Assembly: GCA_037176705.1 (NCBI GenBank)
Contig: CM073895.1
Span: 107,334,551 to 107,398,550 of the forward strand
Source: Molossus alvarezi
Lineage: Eukaryota > Chordata > Mammalia > Chiroptera > Molossidae
Length of the DNA: 64,000 nt
Direction: 5' to 3'
Positions within the stretch are counted from its first letter, which is position 1. Each line of letters begins with the position of its first letter. Under the pieces are notes generated by a model. The model did no database searches, had not been told where the DNA came from, and saw only the letters and a list, made by a program, of their open reading frames with translations. Shown here one piece after another: positions 1 through 12,885 of this stretch. Position numbers and translations under genes: made by a program.

Positions 1-2495
1 ACACTACAAAGAAAGAAAACTACAGGCCAATATCCCTGATGAACATAGACGCCAAAACCCTGAAAAAAATACTTGCAAATCAGATCCAGCCATACACAAA
101 AAAAATTACCCACCATGACCAAGTGGGATTCATCCCAGGGATGCAAGGCTGGTACAATATTTGCAAATCAATAAACATGGTACACTACATAAATAAAATG
201 AAGAATAAAAACAACATGATCATATCAATAGATGCCAAAAAAGCCTTCGACAAAATACAGCATTCATTTCTGATAAAAACGCTCAGCAATGTGGGAATAG
301 AGGGATCATATCTAGACATAATAAAGGCCATATATGAAAGACCTACAGCCAACATCATACTCAATGGGCAAAAACTAAAAGCATTTTCCTTAAGAACAGG
401 AAAAAGGCAAGGATGCCCACTTTCACCACTCTCATTTAACATAGTACTGGAAGTCTTAGCCACAGCAATCAGACAGGAAGAAAAAATAAAAGGGATCTAA
501 ACTGGAAAGGAGGAAGTAAAACTGTCATTATTTGCAGATGACATGACACTATACGTAGAAAACCCCAAAGACTCCATCAAAAATTTACTAGACTTAATAA
601 ATTTGGCAAAGTAGCAGGATACAAAATTAATGTCAAGAAATTGATGGCAATCCTATACACCAATGATGAACTCACAGAAAGAGAAACTAAGAAAACAATC
701 CATTTACCATTGTGGCAAAAAAAAATTAAGATACCTAGGAATAAACTTAACCAAAGAAATAAAGGACCTATTTGCAAAAAACTACAGGTCGTTGAAAAAG
801 AAATAGAGGAAGATATAAAAAAGTGGAAGCACATGCCCTGTTTATGTATTGGAAGAAGTAACATCATTAAAATGTCCATATTACCCTAAGCAATCTATAG
901 ATTACATGCATTCCCCATCAAAATACCATCGGCATACTTCACAGAATTAGAACAAGTACTTGAAATATTCATATGGAACCAAAAAAGACCTCGAATCGCC
1001 ACAGCAATCTTAAAAAGGAAGAACAAAGTTGGAGGGATCACATTACCAGATTTCAGGTTATAGTACAAAGCCACCATAATCAAAAGAGCCTGGTACTGGC
1101 AGAAGAACCGGCATATAGACCAGTGGAACAGAACAGAGAACCCTGAAATGGACCCAAGGCAATATGCTCAATTAATATTTGACAAAGGTGGCAAGAGCAT
1201 ACAGTGCAGTAAGGACAGCCTGTTTAATAAATGGTAATGGGAAAGTTAGACAGCTACATGCAGAAAAATGAAACTAGACCATCAACTTACACCCTATACA
1301 AGAATAAACTCAAAATGGATAAAAGACTTAAATGTGACTCATGAATCCATAAAAATCCTAGAAGAAACTGTAGGCAACAATATTTCAGACATCATACGCA
1401 GCAGAGTTTTCACTGATACTTCACCTAAGGCAACAGAAAAAACGGAGAAAATGAACACATGGGACTACATCAAACTCAAAAGCTTCTACACAGTGAAAGA
1501 TGCAATCATCAAAACAGAAGGGCTTCCCACTTTATGGGAGAGCATAATTGCCAATGATATATCAGATAAGGCGTTAATTTCCAATATATAGAGTGTGTTC
1601 ATACAACTCCACAAAAGGAAGACAAAGAACCCAATTTAAAAAATGGGCAGAGGAACTAAATAGACACCTCTCTAAATAGGACATACAAATAGCTAAGAGA
1701 CATATGAAGAAATGCTCATCACTGATCATCAGAGAGATGCAAATAAAACAACAATGAGGTATCACCTCACACCTCTCAGAATGGCCGCCATCAACAAATC
1801 ATCAAAAAACAAGTGTTGGCCAGGGTGTGGAGAAAAGGGGACTCTAGTACACTGCTGGTGGGAATGCAGACTGGTGCAGCCACTTAGGAAAATAATATGG
1901 TGTTAATTCAAAAAATTAAAATTTGAACTTCCATTTGACCCAGTGATCCCGCTTCTAGGAATATACCCTAAGAATCCTGAAACACCAATCAGAAAGAATA
2001 TATGTACCCCCATGTTTGTAGCAGCACTATTTACAATAGCTAAGATCTGGATACAATCCAAGTGTCCATCAGTAGACGAATGAATAAAAAAGCTGTGGTA
2101 TATATACACAATAGAGTACTATGCAGCTGTAAGAAAGAAAGATCTCTTATCCTTTGAGACGACATGGAGGAACCTGGAAAGTATCATCCTAAGTGAAACA
2201 AGCCAAACAGAAAAAGACAAGTATTATATGATCTCACTTATTTGTGGAGTATAATGAACATAACAGTCTGAGGTATCAGGTATTCCCAGAGACGTGGAAG
2301 TGGGGCACAGACTGACAATCTTCAGAAGAGGAGGTGAGGGAGAGATAAACCACAGAACTTATATGCATAAACAATGGACATGGACAACATACTGGGGACA
2401 GGGCTGGGAGGGAGGGGGAGGGGGGAATTAGTGGGTGAAAAAGGAGAAACATCTGTAACAAAAATTAATTAATAAAAAATAAAGAAATACCCATA
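1..2495 (+). mobile_element. LINE-1, 3' portion with broken ORF2
   Basis: The element enters from the left edge. It holds the reverse transcriptase part of L1 ORF2 (peptide at 39-500 with the [14 protein letters not shown] block and [12 protein letters not shown]), then the fingers/thumb region (641-889), the C-terminal region (1268-1591) and the Cys-rich end near 1810-1900. The frame is broken repeatedly, for example by a stop at 498 and another near 887. A purine-rich 3' UTR runs from about 2150 and the element ends with a short AT-rich tail near 2490. ORF2p would normally provide endonuclease and reverse transcriptase for target-primed insertion, but this copy cannot. The divergence from the copy at 30838 suggests moderate age. 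Confidence 0.9.
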
Positions 2496-5400
2496 TAGAG
2501 CATCAAATGGGAAAACCAATTATATAGCAGGAGCAAAATTTAAGGAGTTTTTGGGACAACACAAAACATTAACAACATTTGCATCGTAACAGGTAACAGA
2601 AAGAGAAGAATCAGTGAAAAGACAAGAGAATCTGTTTGAAGAAATGATGACAGAAAACTTTCCTAATTTGGTGAAGGAAAAAGTCACACAAGTCCAGGAA
2701 ACAGAAAGTCTCAAGCAAGAAAAACCCCAAGCAAGAAACATCATAATTAAAATGGCAAACATTAAAGACAAAGAAAGAATCATCAAAGAAGAAAGAGAGA
2801 GACAGAAAGTTACCTAAAATGGAGCTCCCAATAGACTGTCAGCTGATTTTTCAATAGAAACACAGCAGGCCAGAAGGGTAGGCATGAAGTTTACAAAGTA
2901 ATGAGAGGCAAGGGTCTGAATTGCAGATCACTCTATCCAGCAAGGCTATCATTCAAAATTGAAGGTGAAATAAAAAGTTTCACAGACAAAACAGGCTAAA
3001 AAAATTTACCTCCACCAAATCGGCACTGCAAGAAATGCTAAAGGGACTGCTGTAAGAAAAAGAAGAAATAGAGTGAGAGAGGAACACAGGCATAAAATAA
3101 AACTGGCAAGTGATAAGTACCCATCAATAATAACCTTAAATGTAAATGGCTTAAATGCTTCCATGAAAAGAGACAGGGTAGCTTATTGGATAAGAAAACA
3201 CTACCCATATATATCCTGTCTACAAGAGACCCACCATACAACAAAAGACTCACATGGATGAAAGTGAAGGGATAAAAAAAATTTTTTTCCAGGCAAATGG
3301 AAGTGAAAAAAAAAGTTGGCATTGCAGTACTCATATCTGATAAGATACATTCAAAATGAGGGCCATAATGAGAAATAAAAAAGGTCACTACATATTATTA
3401 AAGGGATCAATCCAAGAAGAGAATATAACCCTGGTAAAAATATATGCACCAAATACAGGAGAACCAAAATACATTTAAAAACTTTTGGAGGACTTCAAGG
3501 TAGAGATCAATAGCAATACAATTATAGTGGGTGAATTTAACACCCCACTGACACCACAGGATATAATTTCTAGACAAAAAATTAACAAGGACACAAAGTC
3601 CTTAAATGACAAACTAGATCAGTTAGATTTAACTGATATTTACAGAGCATTTTACCTGAAAGCTGCAGAATTTACATTCTTCTCAAGAGCACACAGGGCA
3701 TCCTTGAAGACAGACCACATGTTAGGACACAAAGTAAGTCTACAAATTCAAGAAGATTGAAATCATATCAAGCATCCTCTCAGATCACAATGACATGACA
3801 ACACTAGAAAACAATAACAAAAATACACAAAAAACATTCAAACACATGGAGGCTAAATAGCATGTTATTAAAAAATGAATGAATTACCAAGGAAATCAAG
3901 GAAAAAATTTCTAAATTCCTGGAAGGCAAGTAAAATGAAGACAAAACAACACAAAATCTATGGGATGCAGTGAAAGCAGTCTTGAGAGGGAAGTTCATAA
4001 ATCTACTACAGATCTATATCAAGAAACAAGAAACATTCCAAATTAACTTTCTAACCCTACAACTCAAAGAACTAGAAAGTAAACAAAAAGAAACAGCCCA
4101 AGCAAGTAGAAGGAAAGAAATAGTGACGTTAGTGAAGAAATAAATGACACAAAAACTGAAAAAACAAAGCTGGGGATGGGGCGAGGAGGGAAAAGGGAGG
4201 TGGGTATGAATGGGGGGAAAATGAGAAACATCTGTAACAAAAACAAATTAATAAATAAAAAATTTTAAAAAATAAAGACAAAGAGAAAGCTGCCACTTTG
4301 GGGAAAAAAATCGATGAAACAAAGAGCTGATTCTTTGAAAAGATATACAAGATTGATCAACTCTTCACCAGACTCACCAAGAAACAAAAAGAAAGGACCC
4401 CCATAAACAAAATCAAAAACGTAAAAGAAGTAACAACTGATACCACAGAAATACAAATTAAACATACCACGAACAATTATATGCCAACAAATTGGACAAT
4501 CTAGGCAAAATCAACAAATTTCTAGAAACAGAGTCTCCCAAAACTGAACCAGGAAGAGACAGAAAACTTGAACAGACCAATAACAACTAAGGAAATTGAA
4601 GATATAATCAAGAAACTTCCAGCAAACAAAAGCCCAGGGGTGGATAGCTTCATCAGGAGTTTTATGAAACATTCAAAGAAGATCTAACACCCATTCTCCT
4701 CAAACTATTCCAAAAAATTCCAAGAAGACGAAAGATTTCCAAACTCGTTGTATGAAGCCAGCATAATACAAATTCCAAAACCATATAGAGGCACTACAAA
4801 GAAAGAAAACTACAGGCCAATATCCCTGATGAACACAGATGCCAAAATCCTTAACAAAATCTCAGCAAATCAGATCCAGCAATACATCAAAGAAAAAATA
4901 TTCATCATGACCAAGTGGAATTCTTCTCAGGGAAGCAAGAATGGTACAATATTCCCACATAATGTGATACACCACATAAACAAAATTAAAGATAAAAACC
5001 ATAAGATCATATCAATAGATGCTAAAAAAGCATTCGACAAAATCCAGCACAGAACTAGAACAAATACTCCAGAAGTTTATATACAATTAATATTTGACAA
5101 GATGGCAAGAGCATACAATGGAGTAAAAACAGCCTCTTCAATAAATGGTGCTGGGAAAACTATACAGTTACATGCAAAAAAATGAAACTAGACCACCAAC
5201 TTACACGATACACAGGAATAGACTCAAAATGGATAAAAGGCTTGCATGTCATTTGTGAATTCATAAAAATTCTAGAAGAAAATATAGGCAACAAAATTTC
5301 AGACATCGCACAGGGCAGAATTTTCAGTTACACTGCCTAAGGCAAGAAAAACAAAGAAAAAAATGAACACATGAGACTTAAAACCTTCTGCACAGCAAAA

Positions 5401-6370
5401 GAAACAAGCATCAATGTGGAAAGGGAACCCACTATATAAAAGAGCATAACTGCCAATGATACATCAGATAAGGGATTAATTTACAAAATGTATAGCATAT
5501 TCATACAACTCAACAAAAGGAAGACAAATAATCTATTTTAAGAATTGGCAGAGGATCTAAGTAGACACTTCTCCCAACAGGACATACAAATGGCCAAGAG
5601 ACATATGAAAAAATGCTCAACATCACTAATCATCAGAGAGGTGCAAATTAAAACAATTATGAGGTATCATCTCACACCTGTCAGAATGGCCGCCATCAAC
5701 AAATCATCAAACAACAAGTGCTGACCAGGATGTGGAGAACAGGGGACCCTAGCATACTGCTGGTGGGAATGAAGACTGATAGAGTCACTATGGAGAACAT
5801 TATTGTGTTTCCTCAAAAAAATTAAAAATTGAACTGCTATTTCACCCAGTGATCTCACTTCTAGCATTATATCCTAAGAAGCCTGAAACACCAATCAGAA
5901 AGAATATATGTGCCCCTATGTTCATAGCAGCACTATTTACAATTACTGAGACCTGGAAACAGCCCAAGTGTCCATCAGTAGATCAATGGATAAAAAAGTG
6001 GTGGTGCATGTACACAATGGAATACTATGCAGCTGTAAGAAAGATCTCCTATCCTTTGAGACAACATAGAGGGACCTAGACAATATTATCCAAAGTGAAA
6101 CAATTCAATCATAGAAAGAGAAATATCATGTGATCTCTCTTATTTTTGCAATATAATGAACAAAACGAGCTGATGAACAAAACAGACCCAGAGACATAAA
6201 GGTAGGGTAAAGGCTGACAAACCTCAGGAGAAGGGGTGGGGGGGGAATAAACCACAGAACTCATATGCAGGTTCCACAACAATGCTTAGGGGTGGGGGAC
6301 TGGGAGGAGGGTGTCAATGGGGAACAAAGGAGAAACATCTGTAACAACAACAACAAAATTAGATTCAAAT
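2496..6370 (+). mobile_element. LINE-1, near full length but internally deleted and degraded
   Basis: An older L1 follows the first directly. ORF1 C-terminal-domain sequence is visible at 2614-2817 (NFPNLVKEKVTQVQE, then RNIIIKMANIKDKERIIK). ORF2 endonuclease begins around 3073 (ITLNVNGLNASMKRDRVAYW, then SCLQETHH). The endonuclease continues at 3485-3760 and RT is visible at 4748-5060 ([15 protein letters not shown]). At about 5050 the sequence jumps from the RT palm straight to the region near the ORF2 C terminus (IQLIFDKMARAYNGVKT), so most of the RT catalytic core is missing. The 3' UTR-like end is near 6240-6370. Many stops and frameshifts make it a dead copy. Confidence 0.85.
4165..4275 (+). 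mobile_element. very short nested L1 3' tail
   Basis: About 110 bp of the G-rich L1 3' UTR end, including the GAGAAACATCTGTAACAAAA block and an A/T-rich tail, sits inside the ORF2 of the surrounding L1. Sequence on both sides reads as ORF2. This looks like an extremely 5'-truncated L1 insertion. I could not define clear target-site duplications. Confidence 0.6.
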
Positions 6371-6394
6371 AATAATAAAGTTTCACAGTACCGG

Positions 6395-7080
6395 CCCAGT
6401 GTACTTGGGGGAAAAATATATATGTTCACCAATGACATAGCGAATACGGTTAATATCCAAAATATATAAGGAACTTATACAACTTAACACCAAAAATAAC
6501 CTCAAAATATCTAATTTAGAAAATGAGCAGAGACCTGAAGAAATGCTCTCCAAAAACAGCATACAGATGGCCCATATGAAAAGATGCTCAATATCACTAG
6601 TCATCAAAGTGTAAATTCAAACTACAATGAGATATCACCTCACACTTGTCAGAATGGCTGTCATCAATAAATCAATAAACAAAGGTTGGGAAGAATGTGG
6701 AGAAAAGGGAACCTTTGTGCAGTGTTGGTGAGATTGATACACAGACCAGAGAAAACAGTACGGAGGTTCCTCCAAGATTTTTAAAAGGTCAGAAAGAAAG
6801 ACAAACATACAATTTCACTTATATGTAGAATCTAAAAATCAAAACAAACTCACTGATACAGAGAAGAAACTACGTTCACCAGATGAGAAGGGGTTTGTGG
6901 TGTGTGTGAAAAAGCTGACAGATAGTCACAGGAATAAAGTGTAGCATAGGGAATACAGTCAATAATACCGAAATGACTACGTATGGTGCCAGGTGGGTAT
7001 ATAAATATCTAATCACTTCGACATACACCTTAAACTAACACAATATTGTATGTCAACAGTAATTGAATAACAAAAAAATT
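6395..7080 (+). mobile_element. old LINE-1 3' end
   Basis: This is a diverged L1 of an older subfamily than its neighbours. It retains the blocks ATGAAAAGATGCTCAATATC and TATCACCTCACACTTGTCAG from the end of ORF2. Its 3' UTR is unlike that of the young L1s, with no GGACAACAAAGCTGGGG block. It contains no usable reading frame. It ends near 7080 where the GC-rich island begins. Confidence 0.75.
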
Positions 7081-7082
7081 TC

Positions 7083-7700
7083 AAGAATCTCTCACACACA
7101 CACCTCGCACACACGAGACCACATGAAAATCCGGGCTGTCAGCCTGGGGTCGCTGACGGCCGGGCTCCAGGGCTGTGTTCTGAGCGGCCCAGCCGCAGGG
7201 CCCATAACTAGGGCTCTGCTCCCGCTCCCTCGGGCGCCAGGACAGGAGACCCAACGAGGGCGCTACACTGGGCCGTGGACCCAGACTCCAGAGGAGGGAG
7301 GAGCGGTGGCGGCAGGGCGAGGACCAGCTCTCCCAGAAGCACCCACCCTAGCTTCCAGCCCCAGCACAACTACTGGTCCGGAACCCACCCCGCTTACCTG
7401 GCTCTGACTCCAGCCTCGGCCTAGGTGCTGCCTCCGCAGCTGGAGGAAGGTAGGACCGTGTCTCCAGCCGTCTTCTCAAAGGACAAAATGGCGGCTCCTC
7501 GCGCCAAGATGGCGTCCACGCAGAAGGCGTGCCCTGTGGGCGGGGACGCGCACGGGGCAGGGGGCGGGGCCAGGATCTGGGTCTGCAGAAGTACCTGACT
7601 GTGGGCTGTGCACATGGCCAACCCAGAGAGGTGCAGCTGCATTCTGCTGGAGACTGGGCAGGTGGGCTGACTGAGCCTCTGGGCCCCAAAAATGATGCCA
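7083..7700. promoter_or_regulatory. CpG-rich island with promoter-type motifs
   Basis: This stretch is abruptly GC- and CpG-rich between two AT-rich L1 tracts. It contains AAAATGGCGGC (7485-7495) and AAGATGGCG (7506-7514), both resembling the YY1 site common in housekeeping promoters. Two GC boxes lie at 7538-7545 and 7561-7570. A strong splice-donor match, AG|GTAAGC, lies on the minus strand with the exon ending at 7398. On the plus strand a weaker donor (AAG|GTAGGA) lies near 7449, and the ATG at 7488-7490 opens only a short frame. I infer a real, possibly bidirectional, promoter. I recognise no attached gene. Confidence 0.5.
7398..7560 (-). other. candidate non-coding first exon, minus strand
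   Basis: Reading the minus strand down from the GC boxes gives a short GC-rich segment crossing both YY1-like motifs and ending at a near-consensus donor (intron would start at 7397). This is the geometry of a CpG-island first exon. The 5' end is a guess, since no TATA box or initiator is evident. No downstream exon is recognised in 1-7397, which is L1 sequence. Confidence 0.25.
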
Positions 7701-7779
7701 GGCTTGGGCAGCTGTGAAGACAGGAGGTGGGTTTCCAGTAATGTGAGTGTGCACTGAGTATGTGTGAATGACAAATATG

Positions 7780-8007
7780 TGGGTTCAAGTCTTTGTTTTT
7801 TTTAATTATTTTTTTTTTTAGAAATTCTACCCCCCTTCTGTGAATGCCTCACACTCTCTCAGGACTAGCACAAAATCAGTTTTTACAAAGGTCCTCAAAT
7901 ATTTTTTCTTTCTCTTACAATGCTTCTCCCATCTCTGCTCATTTATAAATATATATATCATTCCCTAAATAATCATATTTCATACAGAGACTGTTTCATA
8001 CACAGGG
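7780..8007. other. AT-rich sequence, nothing recognised
   Basis: T-rich tracts and a (TA)n-like stretch lie near 7950. I see no gene or assignable repeat. Confidence 0.5.
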
Positions 8008-8312
8008 TCAAATGGCAGTTTAATTTTTAATTTTTTGAGGAAACACCATATTGTTTTCCAAAGTGGCTGCACCAGTCTGCATTCCCACCAGCATTGTACT
8101 AAAGTCCGCTATTTTCAACCCCCTCGTCAGCACTTAATTTTTGATAATTTATTGGTGGCAGCCATTCTGGTAGTTGTGAGGTGATAAATCATAGTTGTCA
8201 ATTTTGCATCTCTCTGATGATTAGTGACTTTGAACATTATTTCATATATCTTTTGGCCATTTGTATGTCCTGTTGGGAGAAGTGTCTATTTAGATCCTCT
8301 GGCTATTTTTTT
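8008..8312 (-). mobile_element. old L1 fragment, minus strand
   Basis: The plus strand reads as the antisense of the end of L1 ORF2, with the block equivalent to GGGAATGCAGACTGGTGCAG at about 8070-8090. It is more diverged than the adjoining L1 tail, which appears to have inserted into it near 8312. Confidence 0.75.
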
Positions 8313-8994
8313 TATGAATTAAATTATTTATTTTTGATACAGATGTTTCTCCATTTTCCCTCACTGATTCCCCCCTCACCCTTCCTCCCTGCCCTGTCTC
8401 CAGCATTGTTGTCCATAACCATTGTTCATGCATACATGCATATAAGTTCTGTGGTTTATCTCTCTCCCACAATCCCCTCTTTGGGGGATTGTCAGTCTGT
8501 ACCCCACTTCCATGTCTCTGAAACTTCCCCATTTCTCAGACTGTTATGTTCATTATATTCCACAAATAAGTGTTATCATATGATACGTGTCTTTCTCTGT
8601 TTGGCTTGTTTCACTTAGGGTAATACTTTCCAGGTCCCTCCATGTTCCTCTCAAAGGATGAGAGATCTTTCTTTCTTACAGCGCATAGTACTACATTGTG
8701 TATATGTACCACAGCATTTTTATCCATACGTTTACTGATGGACATTTGGATTGTTTCCAGATCTTAGCTATTGTAAATAGTGCTGCTACAAACATGGGGG
8801 TACATATTTTCTTTCTCATTTGTGTTTTAGGATTCTCAGGGTATATTACTAGAAGTGGGATCACTGGGTCAAATGGAAGTTCAAATTTTAATTTTTTTGA
8901 GGTAACACCATATTGTTTTCTATAGTGGTTGCACCAGTCTACATTCCCACCAGCAGTGTATTATAGTCCCCTTCCCTCCACAACCTTGCCAACA
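8313..8994 (-). mobile_element. L1 3' end, minus strand
   Basis: On the minus strand this is the typical young-type bat L1 3' end: an AATTAATT-like tail at about 8320, a G-rich 3' UTR, then the ORF2 C-terminal region. It ends abruptly inside ORF2-end sequence near 8990, exactly where the minisatellite begins. The array therefore abuts or invaded this L1. Confidence 0.85.
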
Positions 8995-11900
8995 GGTCCC
9001 ACAAGTAACTGGATGGCACAGTCCCTGCTGAGTTTCACAGGCCTCTCTGGTGCTTCAGCACCCCTCTTGCCCTTTAAAAAACTAGATTGTGCAGTCCCTG
9101 CTGGGTCCCACAGACCTCTCTGGTGCTTCAGCACCCTGCAGGTGCCACCAGTTTCTCTCGGTGGCACAATCCCTCCTGGGTCACATTTGCCTCTCTGGTC
9201 CTTCAGCACCCATCCGGTCCCACAGGTAACTGGTTGGCACAGTCCTAGCTTGATTGAGCAGACTTCTCTAGTGCTTCAGCCCCCCGCCAGCCCAGTGAGT
9301 AACTAGATAGTGCAGTTTCTGTTGGTAGTCACAATCCTCTCTGGTGTTTTATCACCCTGCAGTTCCCATAGGTCACTAGATCACACAATCCCTGCTGAGT
9401 CACACAGATCTCTCTGGTGTTTCAGCATTCTGCAAGCCCAGTTGATAACTAGATCCATCAGTCCCTGCTGGGTCTCACAGGCCTCTCTGGTGTTTCAGCA
9501 CCACGCAGATTGTGCGGGTATCTATATTGCACAGACCCTGCTGGGTCGCGGAGGCTTCTCTGGTACTACAGCACCCCCATTATCCTGTGGATAACTAGAT
9601 TTCACAGTTCCTGCTGGGTCGCAGAGGCCTCTCTGGTACTTCAGCACCCCTATTATTCTGTGGATAACTAGATCGCACTGTCCTTGCTGGGTCGCGCAGG
9701 CCACTGATGCTTCAGCACCCTGTAGGTCCCCAGGGTAACTTGATTTTGAAATCCCCACTCTGTCACATAGGCCTCTGTGGTTTGAGCACCCTAAGGTCCA
9801 GCGGGCAACTGGGTGGCACAATCCTTCCTGGGTCACACAGGCCTCTCTGGTGCTTCAGGATCCCACAGGTCCCACGGGTAACTGGGTAGAACAGTCACTG
9901 CTGGGATGAGCAGGCCTCTCTGGTGCTTCAGCACCATGCAGGCCCAGTGAGTAACTAGATAGTGGAGTTTCTGTTGGTTCGCACAATCCTTTCTGGTGTT
10001 CTAGCACTCTGCAGTTCCTGCGGGTAACTGGATCACACAGTCCCTGCTGGGTGGCACAGGTCTCTAGTGCTTCTGCACCCTGCAGGCACCATGGGTAACT
10101 AGATTGCACAGTCCCAGCGGGGTCGTACAGGCCTCTCTGGTGTTTTAGCACCTCGTAGTTCCTGCGGGTAACTAGATCATGCAGTCCCAGCTAGGTCACA
10201 AAGGCCTCTCTGGTGTTTTAGCACCCTGTAGTTCCTGCGGGTAACTAGATTGCACAGTCCCCGCTGGGTCATGCTGGCCACTGGTGCTTCTGCCCCATGC
10301 AGGCCCCATGGGTAACTAAGTTGCACAGTTCATGCTGGGTCACACAGGCTTCTCTGGTCCTACAGCACCACCCTTGCTATGTTGATAGCTAGATGGTGTA
10401 GTTTCTGCTGGGTCCTACAGGCCTCTCTGGTGCTTCAGCATCCAGCAGGTCCCACAGGTTACTTGGTGGCACAGTCCCTGCTGGGTTTAGCAGGGCTCTC
10501 TGGTGCTTCTGCATCCCGGATGCCCAGTAAGTAACTAGACAATTGGTTCGCACAATCCTCTCTGGTGTTTTAGCACCATGCATTTCCTGCAGGTAACTAG
10601 ATCGCAGTCCCTGCTGGGTCACACAGGCCTCTCTGGTGCTTCAGGATCCTGCAGGTCCCTTGGGTAACTGGGTGGAACAGTCACTGCTAGGATGAGCAGG
10701 CTCTCTGGTGCTTCAGCACCATGGAGGCCCAGTGAGTAACTAAATAGTGGAGTCTCTGTTGGTTTGCACAATCCTCCCTGGTGTTCTAGCACTCTGTAGT
10801 TCCTGTGGCTAACTGGATCACACAGTCCCTGCTCTGTAACACAGGCGTCTCTGGTGCTTTAGCACCCCACAGTTCCCGCAGATAACTAGATTACACAATC
10901 CCTGCTGGGTTGTGCAAGCCTCTCTGATGCTTTAGCACACTGCAACCCCAGTTGGTAACTAGATCCAGCAGTTCCTGCTGGGTCGCACAGTCATCTCAGG
11001 TGTGTTAGCACCCCACATTCTCATGGGTAACTATATCACACAGGCCTTGCTGGTGATTCTTCACCCTGTTGTCCCCGTGGGTAACTGGTTGGCACAGTCC
11101 CTGCTGGGTTGCGCAGGCCTCTCTGTTGCTTCAGTACAGCCAGGCCCCATGGGTAACTAGATAGTGCAGTGTCTGTTGGTTCACACAATCTTCTCTGCTG
11201 TTTTAGCACCCCACAGTTCCTGCAGTTAACTGGATCGCAGTTTCTGCTGGGTCACACAGGTCTCTCTGGTGTTTTAGCACCCCACAGTTTCCTTGGGTAA
11301 CTAGATCGCACAGTCCCTGGTGGGTTGCACAGGCCTCTCTGGTGCTTCAGTAGCCCCTTGCCCTGGGGAAAACTAGATAACGCAGTTCTTGCAGCATCAC
11401 ACAGGCCTCTCTGGTGCTTCAGCACTCCGCAGTTCCCGCAGGAAACTAGATCGCACAGTTCCTGCTGGGCCGTGCAGACCACTGGTGCTTCAGCACCATG
11501 ATGGCCCAATGTATTACTAGATCACACAGTCCCTGCTGGGCTGCACAGGCCACTGGTGCCTCAGCACCCTGCAGGCTCAGTGGGTAACACAATTGCACAG
11601 TCCCTGCTGAGTCCCACAGGCCTCTCTGGTGTTTGCACCCCACTGGCCCCATGGATAACTAGATAGCTCACGCCCTGCTGGGTTGCACAGGCCTCTCTGG
11701 TATTTTAGCACGCTGAAGTTCCCGCTGGTAAGTATATCGCACAGTCCCTGCTGGGTTTCGAAGGCCTCTGGTGCTTCTGCACCCCACAGGCCCCTTGGGT
11801 AACTAGATTGCCTAGTCCTGCTAGGTAGCACAGGCCTCTCTGGTATTTTAGCACGCTGAAGTTCCTGCTGGTAAGTATATCGCAGAGTCCTTGCAGGGTC

Positions 11901-12885
11901 GCACAGGCCTCTCTGGTGCTTCAGCACCCACAGGCCCTGCAAGTAACTGGGGGCACAGTCCCTGCAGAGTCGCACAAGCCTCTCTGGTGCTTCAGCATCC
12001 CACAGATCCCACAGGTAACTGGATGGCACAGTCCCTGCTGGGTAGAGCAGGCCTCTCTTGTTCTTCAAAATCCTGCAGGCCCAGTGAGTACATAGATAGT
12101 GCAGTCCCTGTTGGTTCGAGCAATCCTCTCTGGTGTTTTAGCACCCCACAGTTTCTGTGGGTTACTGGATTGCACAGTCCCTGCTGGGTTGCACAGGCCT
12201 CTCTGGTGTTTTAGCACCCTGCAAGCCCAGTGGGTAACTCGATTCACAGTCCCTGCTGGGTCCCACAGGCCTCTCTGGTGTTTTAGCACCCTGCAGTTCT
12301 CTTGAATAACTAAATTGCACAGTGTCTGCTGGGTAGTGCAAGCCTCTGGTGTGTAAGCACCCTGTAGGACCTGTAGGTAACTATATTGCACAGTCCCTGC
12401 TGGGTTGCATAGGCCTCTCTGGTATGTTAGCACCGCACAGTTCCTGACAGTAACTAGATTGCACAGTTCCTGCTGGGTCCCACAGGCCTCTCTGGTGCTT
12501 CAGCACCCCGCAGGTCCCACAGGTAACTGTATGACACAGTCCCTGCTGTGTTGTGGAGGCCCCTGGTGCTTCAGAACCCTGCAGGCCTCTAGGTAACTAG
12601 ATTGCACAGTCCCTGCTGGATCGCACCATCCTCTCTGGTGTTTGCACCCCTCAGATACCACAGGTAATTGGATGGCCAGTCCCTGCTAGGTCGTACAGCC
12701 ATCTTTATTGCTTCAGCACCCTGTAGTCCCGTGGGTAATTGGATGACACGGTCCCTGCTGGGTTCCACAGGCCTCTCTGCTGTTTCAGCACCCCACAGGT
12801 TTACCGGGTAACTGGATTGCACATCCCTGCTGGGTGGCACAGCCCTCTCTGATGCCCCCACATCCTGAAATTTTCATGGGCAGGC
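8995..12885. repeat. minisatellite array, about 74-bp unit
   Basis: About 3.9 kb is built from a degenerate unit of 72-76 bp, roughly 50 copies. Each unit carries the recognisable blocks CACAGTCCCTGCTGGGT, CACAGGCCTCTCTGGTG, CTTCAGCACCCTGCAGG and GGTAACTAGAT. Units differ by substitutions and small indels. Some variants recur, such as those with GTTGGTTCGCACAATCC near 9320, 9970, 10535, 10760, 11185 and 12110, which hints at an irregular higher-order pattern. Because 75 is a multiple of three, minus-strand frames stay open for up to 163 codons with a repeated GLCDPAGT..SSYP..GAEAPE pattern. I regard those as by-products. The family is not recognised. Confidence 0.93.

Noticed and set aside
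11577..12068. 163-codon minus-strand ORF and similar ORFs across the minisatellite
   Set aside because: The repeat unit is close to 75 bp, so frames persist across units by arithmetic. There is no start context, domain or conservation evidence.
8995..12885. CRISPR-like array
   Set aside because: This is eukaryotic DNA. The units are contiguous, degenerate and lack unique spacers of constant length.
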